The position numbers were made by a program, and so were the translations under genes. Below, piece after piece: positions 53,168 through 61,797 of a stretch of 64,000 bases of DNA. The stretch spans positions 1-64,000 of the forward strand of contig NZ_JABMKV010000004.1 of assembly GCF_013204825.1 (NCBI RefSeq), written 5' to 3'. This DNA comes from Pedobacter boryungensis (GTDB lineage Bacteria; Bacteroidota; Bacteroidia; Sphingobacteriales; Sphingobacteriaceae). Within the stretch, counting starts at the first letter, position 1, and each line of letters begins with the position of its first letter. The notes under the pieces are model-generated. The model had not been told where the DNA came from and did not search any database. It saw only the letters and a program-made list of their open reading frames with translations.

Positions 53168-54703
53168 CTATTTATTTTCTGTGAGTATCTTCTTTGCATC
53201 CTGATCGTCGTACTTATCAATTAACTGATTCAATTTAACTTTCAGCTGTGAAATGATTTTACGATATGCTTTTTGCTCATACAAATTATTCATTTCATTA
53301 GGGTCTTTGTTCAAATCATACAACTCCCAAGCGTTTACTCTTTTGTAAAAACGAACCAATTTGTAGCCTTGGTTTCTGACGCCAAAATGAGGAGAAACAG
53401 AATGCTCTCCATTTTCATAGTAATGATAATATATCGCATCGCGTCCCTTGGCATTCTTATTTTTAAGTAAAGGTAACATTGATTGTCCCTGTTCATCTTT
53501 AGGAATTGCCACACCAGCGGCATCCAATAGTGTTGGCGCAATATCCAGGTTCATTACAAAGTTGTTAGAAACCGTGCCCGGTCTAACAACTCCCGGATAG
53601 CGCATCACCATAGGTGTACGGAAAGATTCTTCATAAATCCATCGTTTATCAAACCAACCATGTTCGCCCATATAAAATCCTTGATCAGATAGGTAAATTA
53701 CAATTGTGTTTTTGGTCAAATTATGTTTATCCAAATAATTTAATGTACGACCAATGTTCCGGTCCAATGAATTTGCCGTGCTCAGGTAATCTCGCATGTA
53801 GCGCTGAAATTTCCATTCAATTAATGCATTCCCTGTTAGTTTTTTTTGGTTAAAATCTACTTCAATTGGCTTATAATACGCATCTATTTTGGCTCTTTGT
53901 TTTGCATTCATTCTACTAAAATTGCCATCCTTGCTTTCTGCTCCATCAGATCCAAACATTTTAAGGTCATAACCCATAATCATAGTTTTTGCAATGGTCA
54001 TGTCTTGAACTTTTGCTGCTGGTCTGGTTGTATAGGTATCGTAGAAATTATGTGGCAATGGAAAAGTAATATTATCAAATTTACCTAGATCGGCGGTATC
54101 TGGTAGCCAAACGCGATGTGTAGCCTTGTGCCCTATCACCAAACAAAATGGCTTAGAGGTATCTCTTTTATTCAGCCAATCTTCAGTTACATCTTCAATT
54201 ACATTGGATACGTACCCATCAAAACGCTTCTTAGTGCCATCCATCATGTCAAAGTCAGGATTATAATATTGCCCTTGAGCAGGTAAGATTTGCCAAAAAT
54301 CAAAGCCCTGGGGTTTACTTTCTAAATGCCATTTACCAATCCATGCTGTTTGATAGCCTCCTTTTTGTAATTGTTTTACGAAGGTATCTTGATCTCCATT
54401 AAATACCGAACTCTCATTATCTTTAAAGCCATTTTTGTGGCTGTATTTTCCTGTCAGGATAACTGCCCTACTTGGCCCACAAATGGAATTGGTTACATAA
54501 GCTTTATCAAAACGAACTCCTTCTTTTGCAATGCGATCTATGTTTGGTGTTTGCATCAATTTGCTACCATAGGCACTTATAGCTTGATAAGCATGATCAT
54601 CAGAAACTATAATAACAATGTTGGGTTTAGTTTGAGCCATCGAATTAAACGACAAACTAAAAATTGTGATGCAAAGCAGGATCTGGATTTTTATTATTTT
54701 CAT
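53168..54703 (-). CDS. Secreted sulfatase (formylglycine type, S1 family)
   Basis: The 511-aa product has a signal peptide ending NSMAQ at about residue 24. The N-terminal metal site is IVSDDHAYQ. The modification motif is SICGPSRAVILTG (CxPxR), whose Cys becomes formylglycine through a maturase not in this window. The C-terminal part (YLSDQGFYMGEHGWFDKRW) carries further metal and sulfate contacts. The pattern fits GlcNAc-6-sulfatase or iduronate-sulfatase-like S1 enzymes used on host or algal glycans. No SusCD neighbours are present, so the substrate is not set. Confidence 0.93.
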   Translation of the reverse strand: MKIIKIQILLCITIFSLSFNSMAQTKPNIVIIVSDDHAYQAISAYGSKLMQTPNIDRIAKEGVRFDKAYVTNSICGPSRAVILTGKYSHKNGFKDNESSVFNGDQDTFVKQLQKGGYQTAWIGKWHLESKPQGFDFWQILPAQGQYYNPDFDMMDGTKKRFDGYVSNVIEDVTEDWLNKRDTSKPFCLVIGHKATHRVWLPDTADLGKFDNITFPLPHNFYDTYTTRPAAKVQDMTIAKTMIMGYDLKMFGSDGAESKDGNFSRMNAKQRAKIDAYYKPIEVDFNQKKLTGNALIEWKFQRYMRDYLSTANSLDRNIGRTLNYLDKHNLTKNTIVIYLSDQGFYMGEHGWFDKRWIYEESFRTPMVMRYPGVVRPGTVSNNFVMNLDIAPTLLDAAGVAIPKDEQGQSMLPLLKNKNAKGRDAIYYHYYENGEHSVSPHFGVRNQGYKLVRFYKRVNAWELYDLNKDPNEMNNLYEQKAYRKIISQLKVKLNQLIDKYDDQDAKKILTENK

Positions 54704-54854
54704 AACTTACTTAAGAAATATTATGTCATACTAAATAACTAAGTACTTAAATATTTTATTTAATTTCAACTCTCCTTCTTTATTAGCCTAATTAATTGCA
54801 TACATTATAATAATAAGTTTTCTTTAGTGGAAGGACTTTGTATTGAACGCAAAG

Positions 54855-55106
54855 GGGTTTTCCCATCATGTAAATGACATTTCCCATCACGCAAAGTAAA
54901 TTTCCCATCACGCAAAGGACATTTCCTATCACGCAAAGGACGTTTCCCATCACGCAAAGGACATTTCTCATCACGCAATAGACATTTCCCATCACGCAAA
55001 GGACATTTCCTATCACGCAATCGACATTTCCCATCACGCAATAGACATTTCCCATCACGCAAAGGACATTTCCTATCACGCAAAGGACATTTCCTATCAC
55101 GCAAAA
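54855..55106. repeat. Tandem array of twelve 21-bp units
   Basis: Eleven clear units fill 54876-55106 exactly (11 x 21 bp), plus a degenerate first unit at 54855-54875. The unit starts GACA, and its core is TTTCCYATCACGCAAAG. Variation is confined to a few positions: C or T at position 11 and the last two or three bases (AAG, ATA, ATC). No spacers are present, so it is not CRISPR. Because 21 is a multiple of three, several frames stay open (minus-strand peptides with MGNVLCV or RDGKCPL repeats); I do not regard these as genes. The 590-bp gap between the sulfatase and the next gene has no other feature seen. Confidence 0.92.
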
Positions 55107-55293
55107 TGATTTTTCTTACAATAAATTGGTTTGTTTTTTCATAATGAAGACTACAAAGGTGTGCAGAACCACTACTTACATACAAAGTATTCAATAGGAG
55201 TGCATTTATTTAGAACCTTTAACTTGATAAAGAATTTTAACTTTTAAAACATTCGTATCACGCACAGCTTCAAAATAATTTATATATTTATTC

Positions 55294-55677
55294 ATGGGGA
55301 AACAATTGCTATTCAGCACATTATTAATATTTTTTATTTCAACTAAATCAATTGCTCAAACTGTAAATAAAGATGCTATTGAAAAAACTGCAGATAAAGA
55401 TGTCAGAAACCTTTTTAAATTAGAAAAATCTAAGTTGCATACTTTTAGAAAATATAGATATACTAGTAGCTCTGACTTTTTTAAACCTAGCGAATTAAAT
55501 GTAAGCGATCCTTCTTTATTAACAGATTCGGTTTACGTTAATGCGTATAGAACTGCTGCTTATTATAAAACTAAAAGTAGACGTACTGCTGCACATTATG
55601 TTGTTCTAGGCGCAGGAACTATTGTTGTTGCATCAACTGTTGTCATTTTCGCACTGCTAGCTAAAACTACTAAATAA
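55294..55677 (+). CDS. Small secreted protein with C-terminal membrane helix
   Basis: I do not recognise this 127-aa protein. A signal peptide ends KSIAQ at about residue 22. A charged middle part (TADKDVRNLFKLEKSKLHTF) and Ser/Tyr-rich region follow. The C terminus has a membrane helix (HYVVLGAGTIVVASTVVIFALLA) after an Arg-rich stretch (TKSRRTAA). Since the end carries a short Lys tail, it may be held in the inner membrane facing the periplasm. It stands alone and has a terminator. Confidence 0.7.
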   Translation: MGKQLLFSTLLIFFISTKSIAQTVNKDAIEKTADKDVRNLFKLEKSKLHTFRKYRYTSSSDFFKPSELNVSDPSLLTDSVYVNAYRTAAYYKTKSRRTAAHYVVLGAGTIVVASTVVIFALLAKTTK

Positions 55678-55678
55678 A

Positions 55679-55709
55679 AAAAGCGTCCCAACTTACATCA
55701 GGACGCTTT
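55679..55709. terminator. Terminator between the 127-aa gene and the metalloprotease
   Basis: AAAGCGTCC and GGACGCTTT form a perfect 9-bp stem around a 12-base loop. A-rich DNA lies on the left, so it fits the minus-strand metalloprotease (stop at 55728) best. T is short on the right. Confidence 0.78.
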
Positions 55710-55727
55710 AGTTAACATGTAAATTAT

Positions 55728-58289
55728 TTAATCTTTCTTACTATCTAAAGCACTTTCAATACGATCTGTTAAATCTAACAAATGGTATTTGCTTAATGAA
55801 TCTGCTTGTGAAGTAGCTGCAGATTTAATACGATTGTCTAAATCACGCAATTGACCTTTTACAACTGACATTACATCGCTTTGAGAAGCAGTTAAACCAC
55901 TTGATGCACCTCCTCTACCTACCAAAATAGCATTAGTAGCTGTTGGTGCTGGAGCTGGTTTTACTATAGCAATTAATTTTTCTACGTATGCTTTTTGTAG
56001 ATTACGACGATATACGTCTATTGCTGAGTTCGATTTCAATTCGGTGAAAATTGAGCCATTTAAATCTGTAAATAAATCTGTGATTTTATAAGCGGTCGAA
56101 CCATCAGCAGCTTCAGCAGCAACCAATTTACCTAATGTACTATTGCTCAATAAACGATTTAAAGTAGACCCTTGTAGTTTAGCTACAACTTCTAATGGAT
56201 TTTGATCGATATTATCTAAAATAGACTGATTTAACAACCACTTTGGTGTAGTAAACAATTGTCTGTTTAAGAAATCCATTGCTTCTTTTTGAGTAGCTGC
56301 TGGTGTACGTTCGTAAACTAAGCCAGCTTGCTCTACCATTTTAGGGTTTTCGTAAATACCACCTACGTTTTTAGCCACATGACCCATGTAACGACCAAAT
56401 TGGGTTGTCAATTGACCATACATATTTGACAAGTTATCATAACCTTCATTAGATTCTTTTGTCCATGCTGGTAAGTTTGGTAAAATCACTTTTAAATTTT
56501 TAATACCATAATCACTTGCTTTCATGGCATTATCACCTAAATCTTCATTTTGCGAATGTGGATCATCAGGATTAGATTCAGTACCAAACCATAAGCGTCT
56601 GTTTTTAGCAGATTCGATTACAGCTTTGTTTAATCTCTCCACTTCATCTCCCGGAGTTTTCGTATCTGGAAAGTATTTATAACCCCATTCAATTGCCCAT
56701 CTGTCATAATCACCAATGCGAGGATACAATCCTTTGGCTGTGATATTATCTTCTGGTTGCGCAACATAGTTGAAACGAGCATAATCCATAATAGAAGGTG
56801 TATGTCCATTTTCTTCTACCCATTTTTTATTACGTAAATTTTCTACAGGAACGGTTGAGCTTGAACCATAATTATGCAACAAACCTAAAGTGTGTCCAAC
56901 TTCATGAGAAGAAACGAAACGAATTAAATCGCCCATTAATTCATCACTAAAAACCATTTTACGAGCTCTAGGATCAGTTGCAGCAGTTTGAATCATGTAC
57001 CAATCGTGTACTAATGATTGCACATTATGGAACCAGTTGATATGACTTTCCATAATTTCTCCACTACGTGGATCTGAAATACTTGGTCCGCTAGCGTTAG
57101 CAATTTCAGAAGGTTTGTACACAATTGCCGAGTGACGAGCATCATCGATACTCCAAGTAGAATCTTGTGCAAATGTCGGTGCTTCTTTAGCTACAACTGC
57201 ATTTTTGAAGCCAGCTTTTTCGAATGCTTTTGCCCAATCGTTAACTCCAGCAATTAAATAAGGAACCCATTTCTTTGGCGTCGCCGGATCTATGTAATAC
57301 ACAATTTGTTTTTGTGGCTCAACTAATTCTCCGCGTTTGTATTTTGCTAAATCTTGAGGTTTAGGTTCTAATCTCCAACGTTTAATTAAGTCGATTTCTT
57401 TTACACCCTGTGGATTTAAATCAAAGTCGGTATAACCTACTGTGAAATAACCTACACGAGGATCAGCATATCTAGCTTTCATTGGTACTTTTGGCAAAAT
57501 AACCAACGATGTATTTAATTCTATTGTTGCAGAACCTGCAGAAGCACCACCACCCATAGCTGGAGCAGCTGGGCCAAATGGTGAAGGAGCAGCGGTTAAG
57601 CTATACGTTTTCATGGTGCTAATTTCTACGTTAAGTGGAAAACTACGCATGCTTTGGATATAGCTACGATCCGATAGTTGTGTTCCCAATCTAAATCTAG
57701 TTTTAGAAGCCGGCGAACTGAAATAGAAAATATCGTTATCACTGTTGATATAGTCTGTTACATCTATTACGCTTCCCGTTTTATCTGGAGTATATGCAGC
57801 AATGTTAAAAGATGCTGCAATTGCTTGAATATTTGAGTTTTTTAACGACTGATACATCGCAGTGGTACTATCTGGGCTGTAGGTCTTAAAACTCACTTTA
57901 CGCATAAAAATGCGATTATTTGGTCCTTTCTCAAAACGGATTACTGTACTTCCAATTACGTCTCCAGCATAGCCTTGTGCGGCTCTCACATCGGCACCAG
58001 ATTTAGCGATACGACTTACCACTAAAATATCTCTACCTAAGGTTGTATCCGCAATTTCAAAAAAGAATTTGTCTTCTAATTTATGCGTAGTAATCATTCC
58101 CTTACGGGTAAGTGTTTTATCGGTAATTACTTGATTGTAAGGTTTCGGTTGTGCTTTAACGTTAGAACCCAGTGCAGAACCTGGTCCTCTACGTGTGGTG
58201 TCAGCAGCACCCGCCGGTGGCCTAACTTGTGCTTGTGCTATGGTTATTGCACTTACAGTTAATAAAATGGTTAGTAAATTTCTTTTCAT
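55728..58289 (-). CDS. Secreted zinc metalloprotease (DUF5117/DUF4953 family)
   Basis: The 853-aa product has a signal peptide ending ITIAQAQ at about residue 21. The extended zinc motif HEVGHTLGLLHNYGSS (HExxHxxGxxH) is clear, and SIMDYARFNYVAQPED after it fits a metzincin-type Met-turn. The long N-terminal part (LEDKFFFEIADTTLGRDILV) matches the DUF5117/DUF5118 regions of this Bacteroidetes family. The enzyme is probably periplasmic or secreted; substrates are not known. It has no T9SS C-terminal domain that I can see. It is monocistronic. Confidence 0.93.
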   Translation of the reverse strand: MKRNLLTILLTVSAITIAQAQVRPPAGAADTTRRGPGSALGSNVKAQPKPYNQVITDKTLTRKGMITTHKLEDKFFFEIADTTLGRDILVVSRIAKSGADVRAAQGYAGDVIGSTVIRFEKGPNNRIFMRKVSFKTYSPDSTTAMYQSLKNSNIQAIAASFNIAAYTPDKTGSVIDVTDYINSDNDIFYFSSPASKTRFRLGTQLSDRSYIQSMRSFPLNVEISTMKTYSLTAAPSPFGPAAPAMGGGASAGSATIELNTSLVILPKVPMKARYADPRVGYFTVGYTDFDLNPQGVKEIDLIKRWRLEPKPQDLAKYKRGELVEPQKQIVYYIDPATPKKWVPYLIAGVNDWAKAFEKAGFKNAVVAKEAPTFAQDSTWSIDDARHSAIVYKPSEIANASGPSISDPRSGEIMESHINWFHNVQSLVHDWYMIQTAATDPRARKMVFSDELMGDLIRFVSSHEVGHTLGLLHNYGSSSTVPVENLRNKKWVEENGHTPSIMDYARFNYVAQPEDNITAKGLYPRIGDYDRWAIEWGYKYFPDTKTPGDEVERLNKAVIESAKNRRLWFGTESNPDDPHSQNEDLGDNAMKASDYGIKNLKVILPNLPAWTKESNEGYDNLSNMYGQLTTQFGRYMGHVAKNVGGIYENPKMVEQAGLVYERTPAATQKEAMDFLNRQLFTTPKWLLNQSILDNIDQNPLEVVAKLQGSTLNRLLSNSTLGKLVAAEAADGSTAYKITDLFTDLNGSIFTELKSNSAIDVYRRNLQKAYVEKLIAIVKPAPAPTATNAILVGRGGASSGLTASQSDVMSVVKGQLRDLDNRIKSAATSQADSLSKYHLLDLTDRIESALDSKKD

Positions 58290-58403
58290 GTAAATAAGTT
58301 AATTTAAAGTAAATATAATAGGATAACGCCTTAAAAAGGGCACAGCGCTATAACTTTGTAGTTACAAACTACAAGTTTGTTTAAAATTAATCGCTTTAAT
58401 TAA

Positions 58404-58763
58404 CTAAGAAGAAAATTCTGGATTTTCGATGAGGCCAATAACGTTTCCAAAAGGATCATAAATACTACCTACCCAAATAGCACCACCAACATTTTCTGGA
58501 GCTTTATGAATGGCTACTCTTAATGTCTCCATCTTTTTAAAGCAAGAATTGATATCTTCTACTCCCCAATAGGTTACTGAACTATGCCCCTTACTGAAGT
58601 TTTCAGGGTCGGGATCTAAGCCAAGTTCGAAACCACCAACGTTATAACCTACATAAAAAGGCTCATCAAAATAAGGGTCTATTTCAAATATGTTTTTGTA
58701 CCATTTTTTAGCTTCGATTAAATCGGTAACGTGATAAACAATTGTGCGGAGTCCTTTTAACAT
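58404..58763 (-). CDS. VOC-superfamily (glyoxalase-like) protein
   Basis: The 119-aa product has paired beta-alpha-beta-beta-beta modules (RTIVYHVTDLIEAKKWYKNI, GGFELGLDPDPENF, AIHKAPENVGGAIWVGSIYD, GNVIGLIENP). This is a single VOC domain, often a metal-dependent enzyme dimer or a resistance protein. Metal ligands are suggested by His12-type and the final Glu (GLIEN). The exact reaction cannot be given. Confidence 0.88.
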   Translation of the reverse strand: MLKGLRTIVYHVTDLIEAKKWYKNIFEIDPYFDEPFYVGYNVGGFELGLDPDPENFSKGHSSVTYWGVEDINSCFKKMETLRVAIHKAPENVGGAIWVGSIYDPFGNVIGLIENPEFSS

Positions 58764-58811
58764 ATTTGGTTTATTTGTTATTAGTTTATTGGTTCATTAG
58801 ATGTAACCTAA

Positions 58812-59837
58812 TTAATGAATCATTTTAAACAGCATTTCTTTAAGCAGTTCTCCATCTGTTGTATTACCAGTACTGTCTAATCCTTTACTTTTAAGATCAT
58901 ATTCTCTTAATAAACTAATGATTTCAAAAGTCTTTGCATCGCTAAATGTTCTAGCAGCAGTTTCATAATCTTTAATAAAATACGGACTTACGCCTAATTC
59001 TTTAGCTGCATCATTTTTATTTGGGAGGTAATGATATTTTAAGATTTTAGTAAAATAAGCATTCAAATTTGCCATAACCATTACCATTGGATTTGCTTTT
59101 GGATTATCTGCAAAGTAATTTACAATTTGATTGCATTTTAGCACATTTCTAGCAGCCAATGCTTTTTGCAGTTCAAATACATTGTACTCTTTACTTATTC
59201 CGATATTCCGTTGAATATGATCAGTTTGGATAACCGTTTCTTTACTAATATTTAGACACAGTTTTTCAATTTCATTTGCAATTTTAGAAAGATCAGTACC
59301 TAAATATTCTGCCATTAAAGCTGCCGCTTGTGGTGCAATTCGATATCCTTTTTCTTTGATGTGTTCTTCGATCCATGGCATTAATTTATAATCGCGAACA
59401 GGGTCTGATTGAAAAACAACACCATTGCTATTGATAGCTTTATATATTTTCTTTCGTTTATCGAAATTGGCATATTTGTAGGCTAACACTAAAATAGTGC
59501 TTGGCAAAGGTTTTTCGAAGTAATTTAATACAAACTCAGCTTCTTTACTGCTGCCTTCTGTTTCTTTTGCCCATTTTAAATCTTGTGCTTCTTTTACAAT
59601 AATGAGCTGATATTCCGACATCATTGGATACCGCTTTGCCGCATTTAAAATTGTTGCCATATCGGTGTCTTTACCATACAAAACAGTTTGGTTAAAGCCC
59701 CTTTCTCCGTCACTTAACACATTGTTTTCCATGTAATCAACTACTTGATCAATGTAATACGGTTCCTCACCCTGCAACAAATACAAAGGTTTAAACTTTC
59801 TAGCTTTTAAGTCTTTTATAATTTCTCCGGCACTCAT
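58812..59837 (-). CDS. holA: DNA polymerase III subunit delta
   Basis: The 341-aa product has the clamp-loader delta pattern: KPLYLLQGEEPYYIDQVVDY near the start, YPMMSEYQLIIVKEAQDLKW, FDKRKKIYKAINSNGVVFQS, and the C-terminal helical domain (NVFELQKALAARNVLKCNQI, DGELLKEMLFKMI). Delta opens the beta clamp in DNA replication. It is divergent from the HsdR-N-type gene, with 79 bp between starts holding a 7-bp repeat. Confidence 0.94.
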   Translation of the reverse strand: MSAGEIIKDLKARKFKPLYLLQGEEPYYIDQVVDYMENNVLSDGERGFNQTVLYGKDTDMATILNAAKRYPMMSEYQLIIVKEAQDLKWAKETEGSSKEAEFVLNYFEKPLPSTILVLAYKYANFDKRKKIYKAINSNGVVFQSDPVRDYKLMPWIEEHIKEKGYRIAPQAAALMAEYLGTDLSKIANEIEKLCLNISKETVIQTDHIQRNIGISKEYNVFELQKALAARNVLKCNQIVNYFADNPKANPMVMVMANLNAYFTKILKYHYLPNKNDAAKELGVSPYFIKDYETAARTFSDAKTFEIISLLREYDLKSKGLDSTGNTTDGELLKEMLFKMIH

Positions 59838-59846
59838 TTGCCGTAA

Positions 59847-59880
59847 ATTTACAATTTACCATTTACGATTTACGATTTTG
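59847..59880. repeat. 7-bp tandem repeat in the holA intergenic region
   Basis: ATTTACA, ATTTACC, ATTTACG, ATTTACG and ATTTTG follow each other. It occupies the promoter gap between holA (minus) and the nuclease-like gene (plus). Slippage here could alter promoter spacing. Confidence 0.7.
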
Positions 59881-59904
59881 AAGCAATAGTTTATTCACAA
59901 ATAT

Positions 59905-59912
59905 TAACTTTG
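59905..59912 (+). promoter_or_regulatory. -7 box immediately before the HsdR-N-type gene
   Basis: TAACTTTG matches TAnnTTTG and lies only 4 bases before the ATG at 59917. The transcript would begin at or next to the start codon. TTTG at 59877-59880 is 24 bp upstream, a little too far for a standard -33 box. Confidence 0.55.
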
Positions 59913-59916
59913 GGCA

Positions 59917-60381
59917 ATGCCGATATTTAATCCAACTCCACTTAATCTTCCACATCATCCTTTTAAAATTACCCAGAGGGACGATTTGTATTTTATTTTT
60001 GATGAAATACGGAAAAAGCATTTGGTTTTAACTCCGGAGGAGTGGGTTAGGCAACACTTTATCCGCTACTTAATTAAAGAGAAAAATTTTCCGGCTGCTT
60101 TACTACAAATTGAAGGAGGTTTAAGTTTAAATCAGACTAGGAAGCGTAGTGATATATTGGTGTACGATAATTTGGGCGAAAAGATAATGGTGGTTGAATG
60201 TAAGGCACCATCAGTTGCAATTACTCAAGCAACCTTTGATCAAGCTGCTCGATATAATTCAGTTTATAAAGCGAGGTGGCTGGCAGTTAGCAATGGCTTG
60301 CAACATTATTATGCACAAATAGATCATACCAATGGGAAATTTTTATTTGTAGAAGAATTACCGAGTTATAAGGAGTTATAG
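59917..60381 (+). CDS. Orphan HsdR-N-terminal-type nuclease-fold protein (HSDR_N_2)
   Basis: The 154-aa product matches the N-terminal type I restriction-enzyme R-subunit domain. A PD-(D/E)xK site is visible: Glu in LLQIEGGL, Asp in KRSDILVYDN, and ECK in VVECKAPS. LTPEEWVRQHFIRYLIKE precedes it. No helicase, methylase or specificity gene follows, so it is not a restriction system. Standalone members next to holA are seen in Bacteroidetes (from memory) and may serve in DNA repair. The ATG lies 5 bases after a -7 box. Confidence 0.88.
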   Translation: MPIFNPTPLNLPHHPFKITQRDDLYFIFDEIRKKHLVLTPEEWVRQHFIRYLIKEKNFPAALLQIEGGLSLNQTRKRSDILVYDNLGEKIMVVECKAPSVAITQATFDQAARYNSVYKARWLAVSNGLQHYYAQIDHTNGKFLFVEELPSYKEL

Positions 60382-60611
60382 TCCGAAAGTTAGTAGTCCG
60401 AAAGTCCGTGAAGGGTTGGTGTATAATAGAAGTTAGAAAGTTATTAGTCGGAAAGTCCGAAAGAGTAGTGTATAATAAAAGTCAAAAGTTAGTTAGCCTG
60501 AAGGTACATGAAGAGCTAGTGTTAGAGCTTTATTGAATTGTTTTATTGTTGAATTATTACGAATTGCTTAGCAAATTTTTCCCGACTTCCCGACTTCCCG
60601 ACTTCCCGACT
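60382..60611. repeat. Repeat-rich intergenic stretch with 8-bp tandem repeat
   Basis: The left part repeats AGTCCGAAAGT and AGTCGGAAAGTCCGAAAG, each with TGTATAATA text nearby. The right end holds CCCGACTT four times (60581-60611), running into the stop codon of the next gene. The reverse complement of that array (AGTCGGGAAG) is close to the left motif, so the whole can form a loose large hairpin. No gene is seen here. Confidence 0.75.
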
Positions 60612-61797
60612 AAAAATAATCTTCCTTCCAAAATTGGGGTTTACTCGTATAAATTGCTTCGTTACACATGGCTACGCAAATTGCTGCTTGTGTACCAGTA
60701 TTGATATTCGAAACAGGCATTTTATTTTCTGTAATGGCTTTATAAAATTCCTCTAGCGCATAAATAGTCCCATCTTTTGTGGGTTTATCTAAAATCGGAA
60801 TTCCACCATCGGTATTCACCACAATTTTTGTAGCACCAGTTACGCCATCTACAATTCCTAATTGTTTTGCTGTTTCCTTTTCAGGATAAAAAATTCCTGT
60901 ATTAGGCAGTAAATTAACAGAGCCCTTTGTGCCTTTTATTTTAAACAAATAACCATCGCGAGCATTGCCGCAAGTGGCACCGAAATTTCCAATCATCCCT
61001 GCTTTTTTATAGCGTAAAATGGCTTGAATATTATCGTATGTTTCTCTGCCATCCTTAAAAATATCAATTCCGCCAGCTCCTATAATCTCATCAGGTTGTG
61101 TTTGGAAAGCCCAATTAATAAAATCTATTTGATGCGATAATAATTCTGCGGCTAACCCACCAGAATATTCTTTATACATCCTCCAGTTAATTTGCCTTTC
61201 TAATGCAGGATTTGGCACTGCTCTTCGCCAATTTCCATTTCGATCCCAACGGCAGTCTATCTGAGAAACTTTTCCCAAATATCCACTTTGTACCATTTCC
61301 TTAACTTTAAAATACAGAGGTGAATAACGATATTGATAACCAACCTGAAAAACCTGTTTAGGATATTGTTTAACCAATTTTCTAAGTGCTAAAGCTTGCG
61401 CAATGTCGTAGGTCATTGTTTTTTCTACGTATACATGCTTGCCGGCTAACACTGCATCCTTCGCAATTTTAAAATGCTCGCTTAATGGTGTTGCAATAAA
61501 TACAGCGTCAATTTTTTTATCGTCTAAAATTTTCCTGTACTCTTTTAAGGCAACAGCCGATGAAGGCACATACTTTTTAGTTTCTTCTAATCTAAAATCA
61601 AGTAAATCGCAAAAGGCAACGATGTTAAACTTATCCCCCATTGCTTTAATTACCGATAAAACACCTTTACCTCTATCTCCGCAGCCAATCATAGCTACAT
61701 TAATGGGTGCTAAAGTCATACTGGCAAAAATATTTTCTGCCATTAACATACTAGAGCCAAGTAAAGCTGATTTTTTAACAAAAGAACGACGTTGCAT
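60610..61797 (-). CDS. Gfo/Idh/MocA-family oxidoreductase with Tat signal
   Basis: The 395-aa product starts with a Tat-type signal (RRSFVKKSALLGSSMLM). The Rossmann domain has VAMIGCGDRGKGVLSV. The family EKP-like site reads HVYVEKTMTYD with Lys, and the C-terminal domain has GGLAAELLSHQIDFINWAF with a catalytic His. It should oxidise or reduce a sugar hydroxyl, with NAD(P) bound before folded export. It overlaps the DUF1080 gene by one base (TAATG). With its neighbours it fits the 3-keto-glycoside route. Confidence 0.92.
   Translation of the reverse strand: MQRRSFVKKSALLGSSMLMAENIFASMTLAPINVAMIGCGDRGKGVLSVIKAMGDKFNIVAFCDLLDFRLEETKKYVPSSAVALKEYRKILDDKKIDAVFIATPLSEHFKIAKDAVLAGKHVYVEKTMTYDIAQALALRKLVKQYPKQVFQVGYQYRYSPLYFKVKEMVQSGYLGKVSQIDCRWDRNGNWRRAVPNPALERQINWRMYKEYSGGLAAELLSHQIDFINWAFQTQPDEIIGAGGIDIFKDGRETYDNIQAILRYKKAGMIGNFGATCGNARDGYLFKIKGTKGSVNLLPNTGIFYPEKETAKQLGIVDGVTGATKIVVNTDGGIPILDKPTKDGTIYALEEFYKAITENKMPVSNINTGTQAAICVAMCNEAIYTSKPQFWKEDYF

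Noticed and set aside
54855..55106. CRISPR array
   Set aside because: Units are directly joined with no spacers, and no cas genes are in the window.
54792..55194. Two minus-strand reading frames of 102 and 129 codons with heptapeptide repeats (MGNVLCV; RDGKCPL)
   Set aside because: They arise because the 21-bp repeat unit is a multiple of three and lacks stops in five frames. There is no signal, fold pattern or start context, and substitutions do not respect codon meaning.
59917..60381. Type I restriction system
   Set aside because: Only the short nuclease-fold domain is present; there is no HsdM, HsdS or helicase part within the window.
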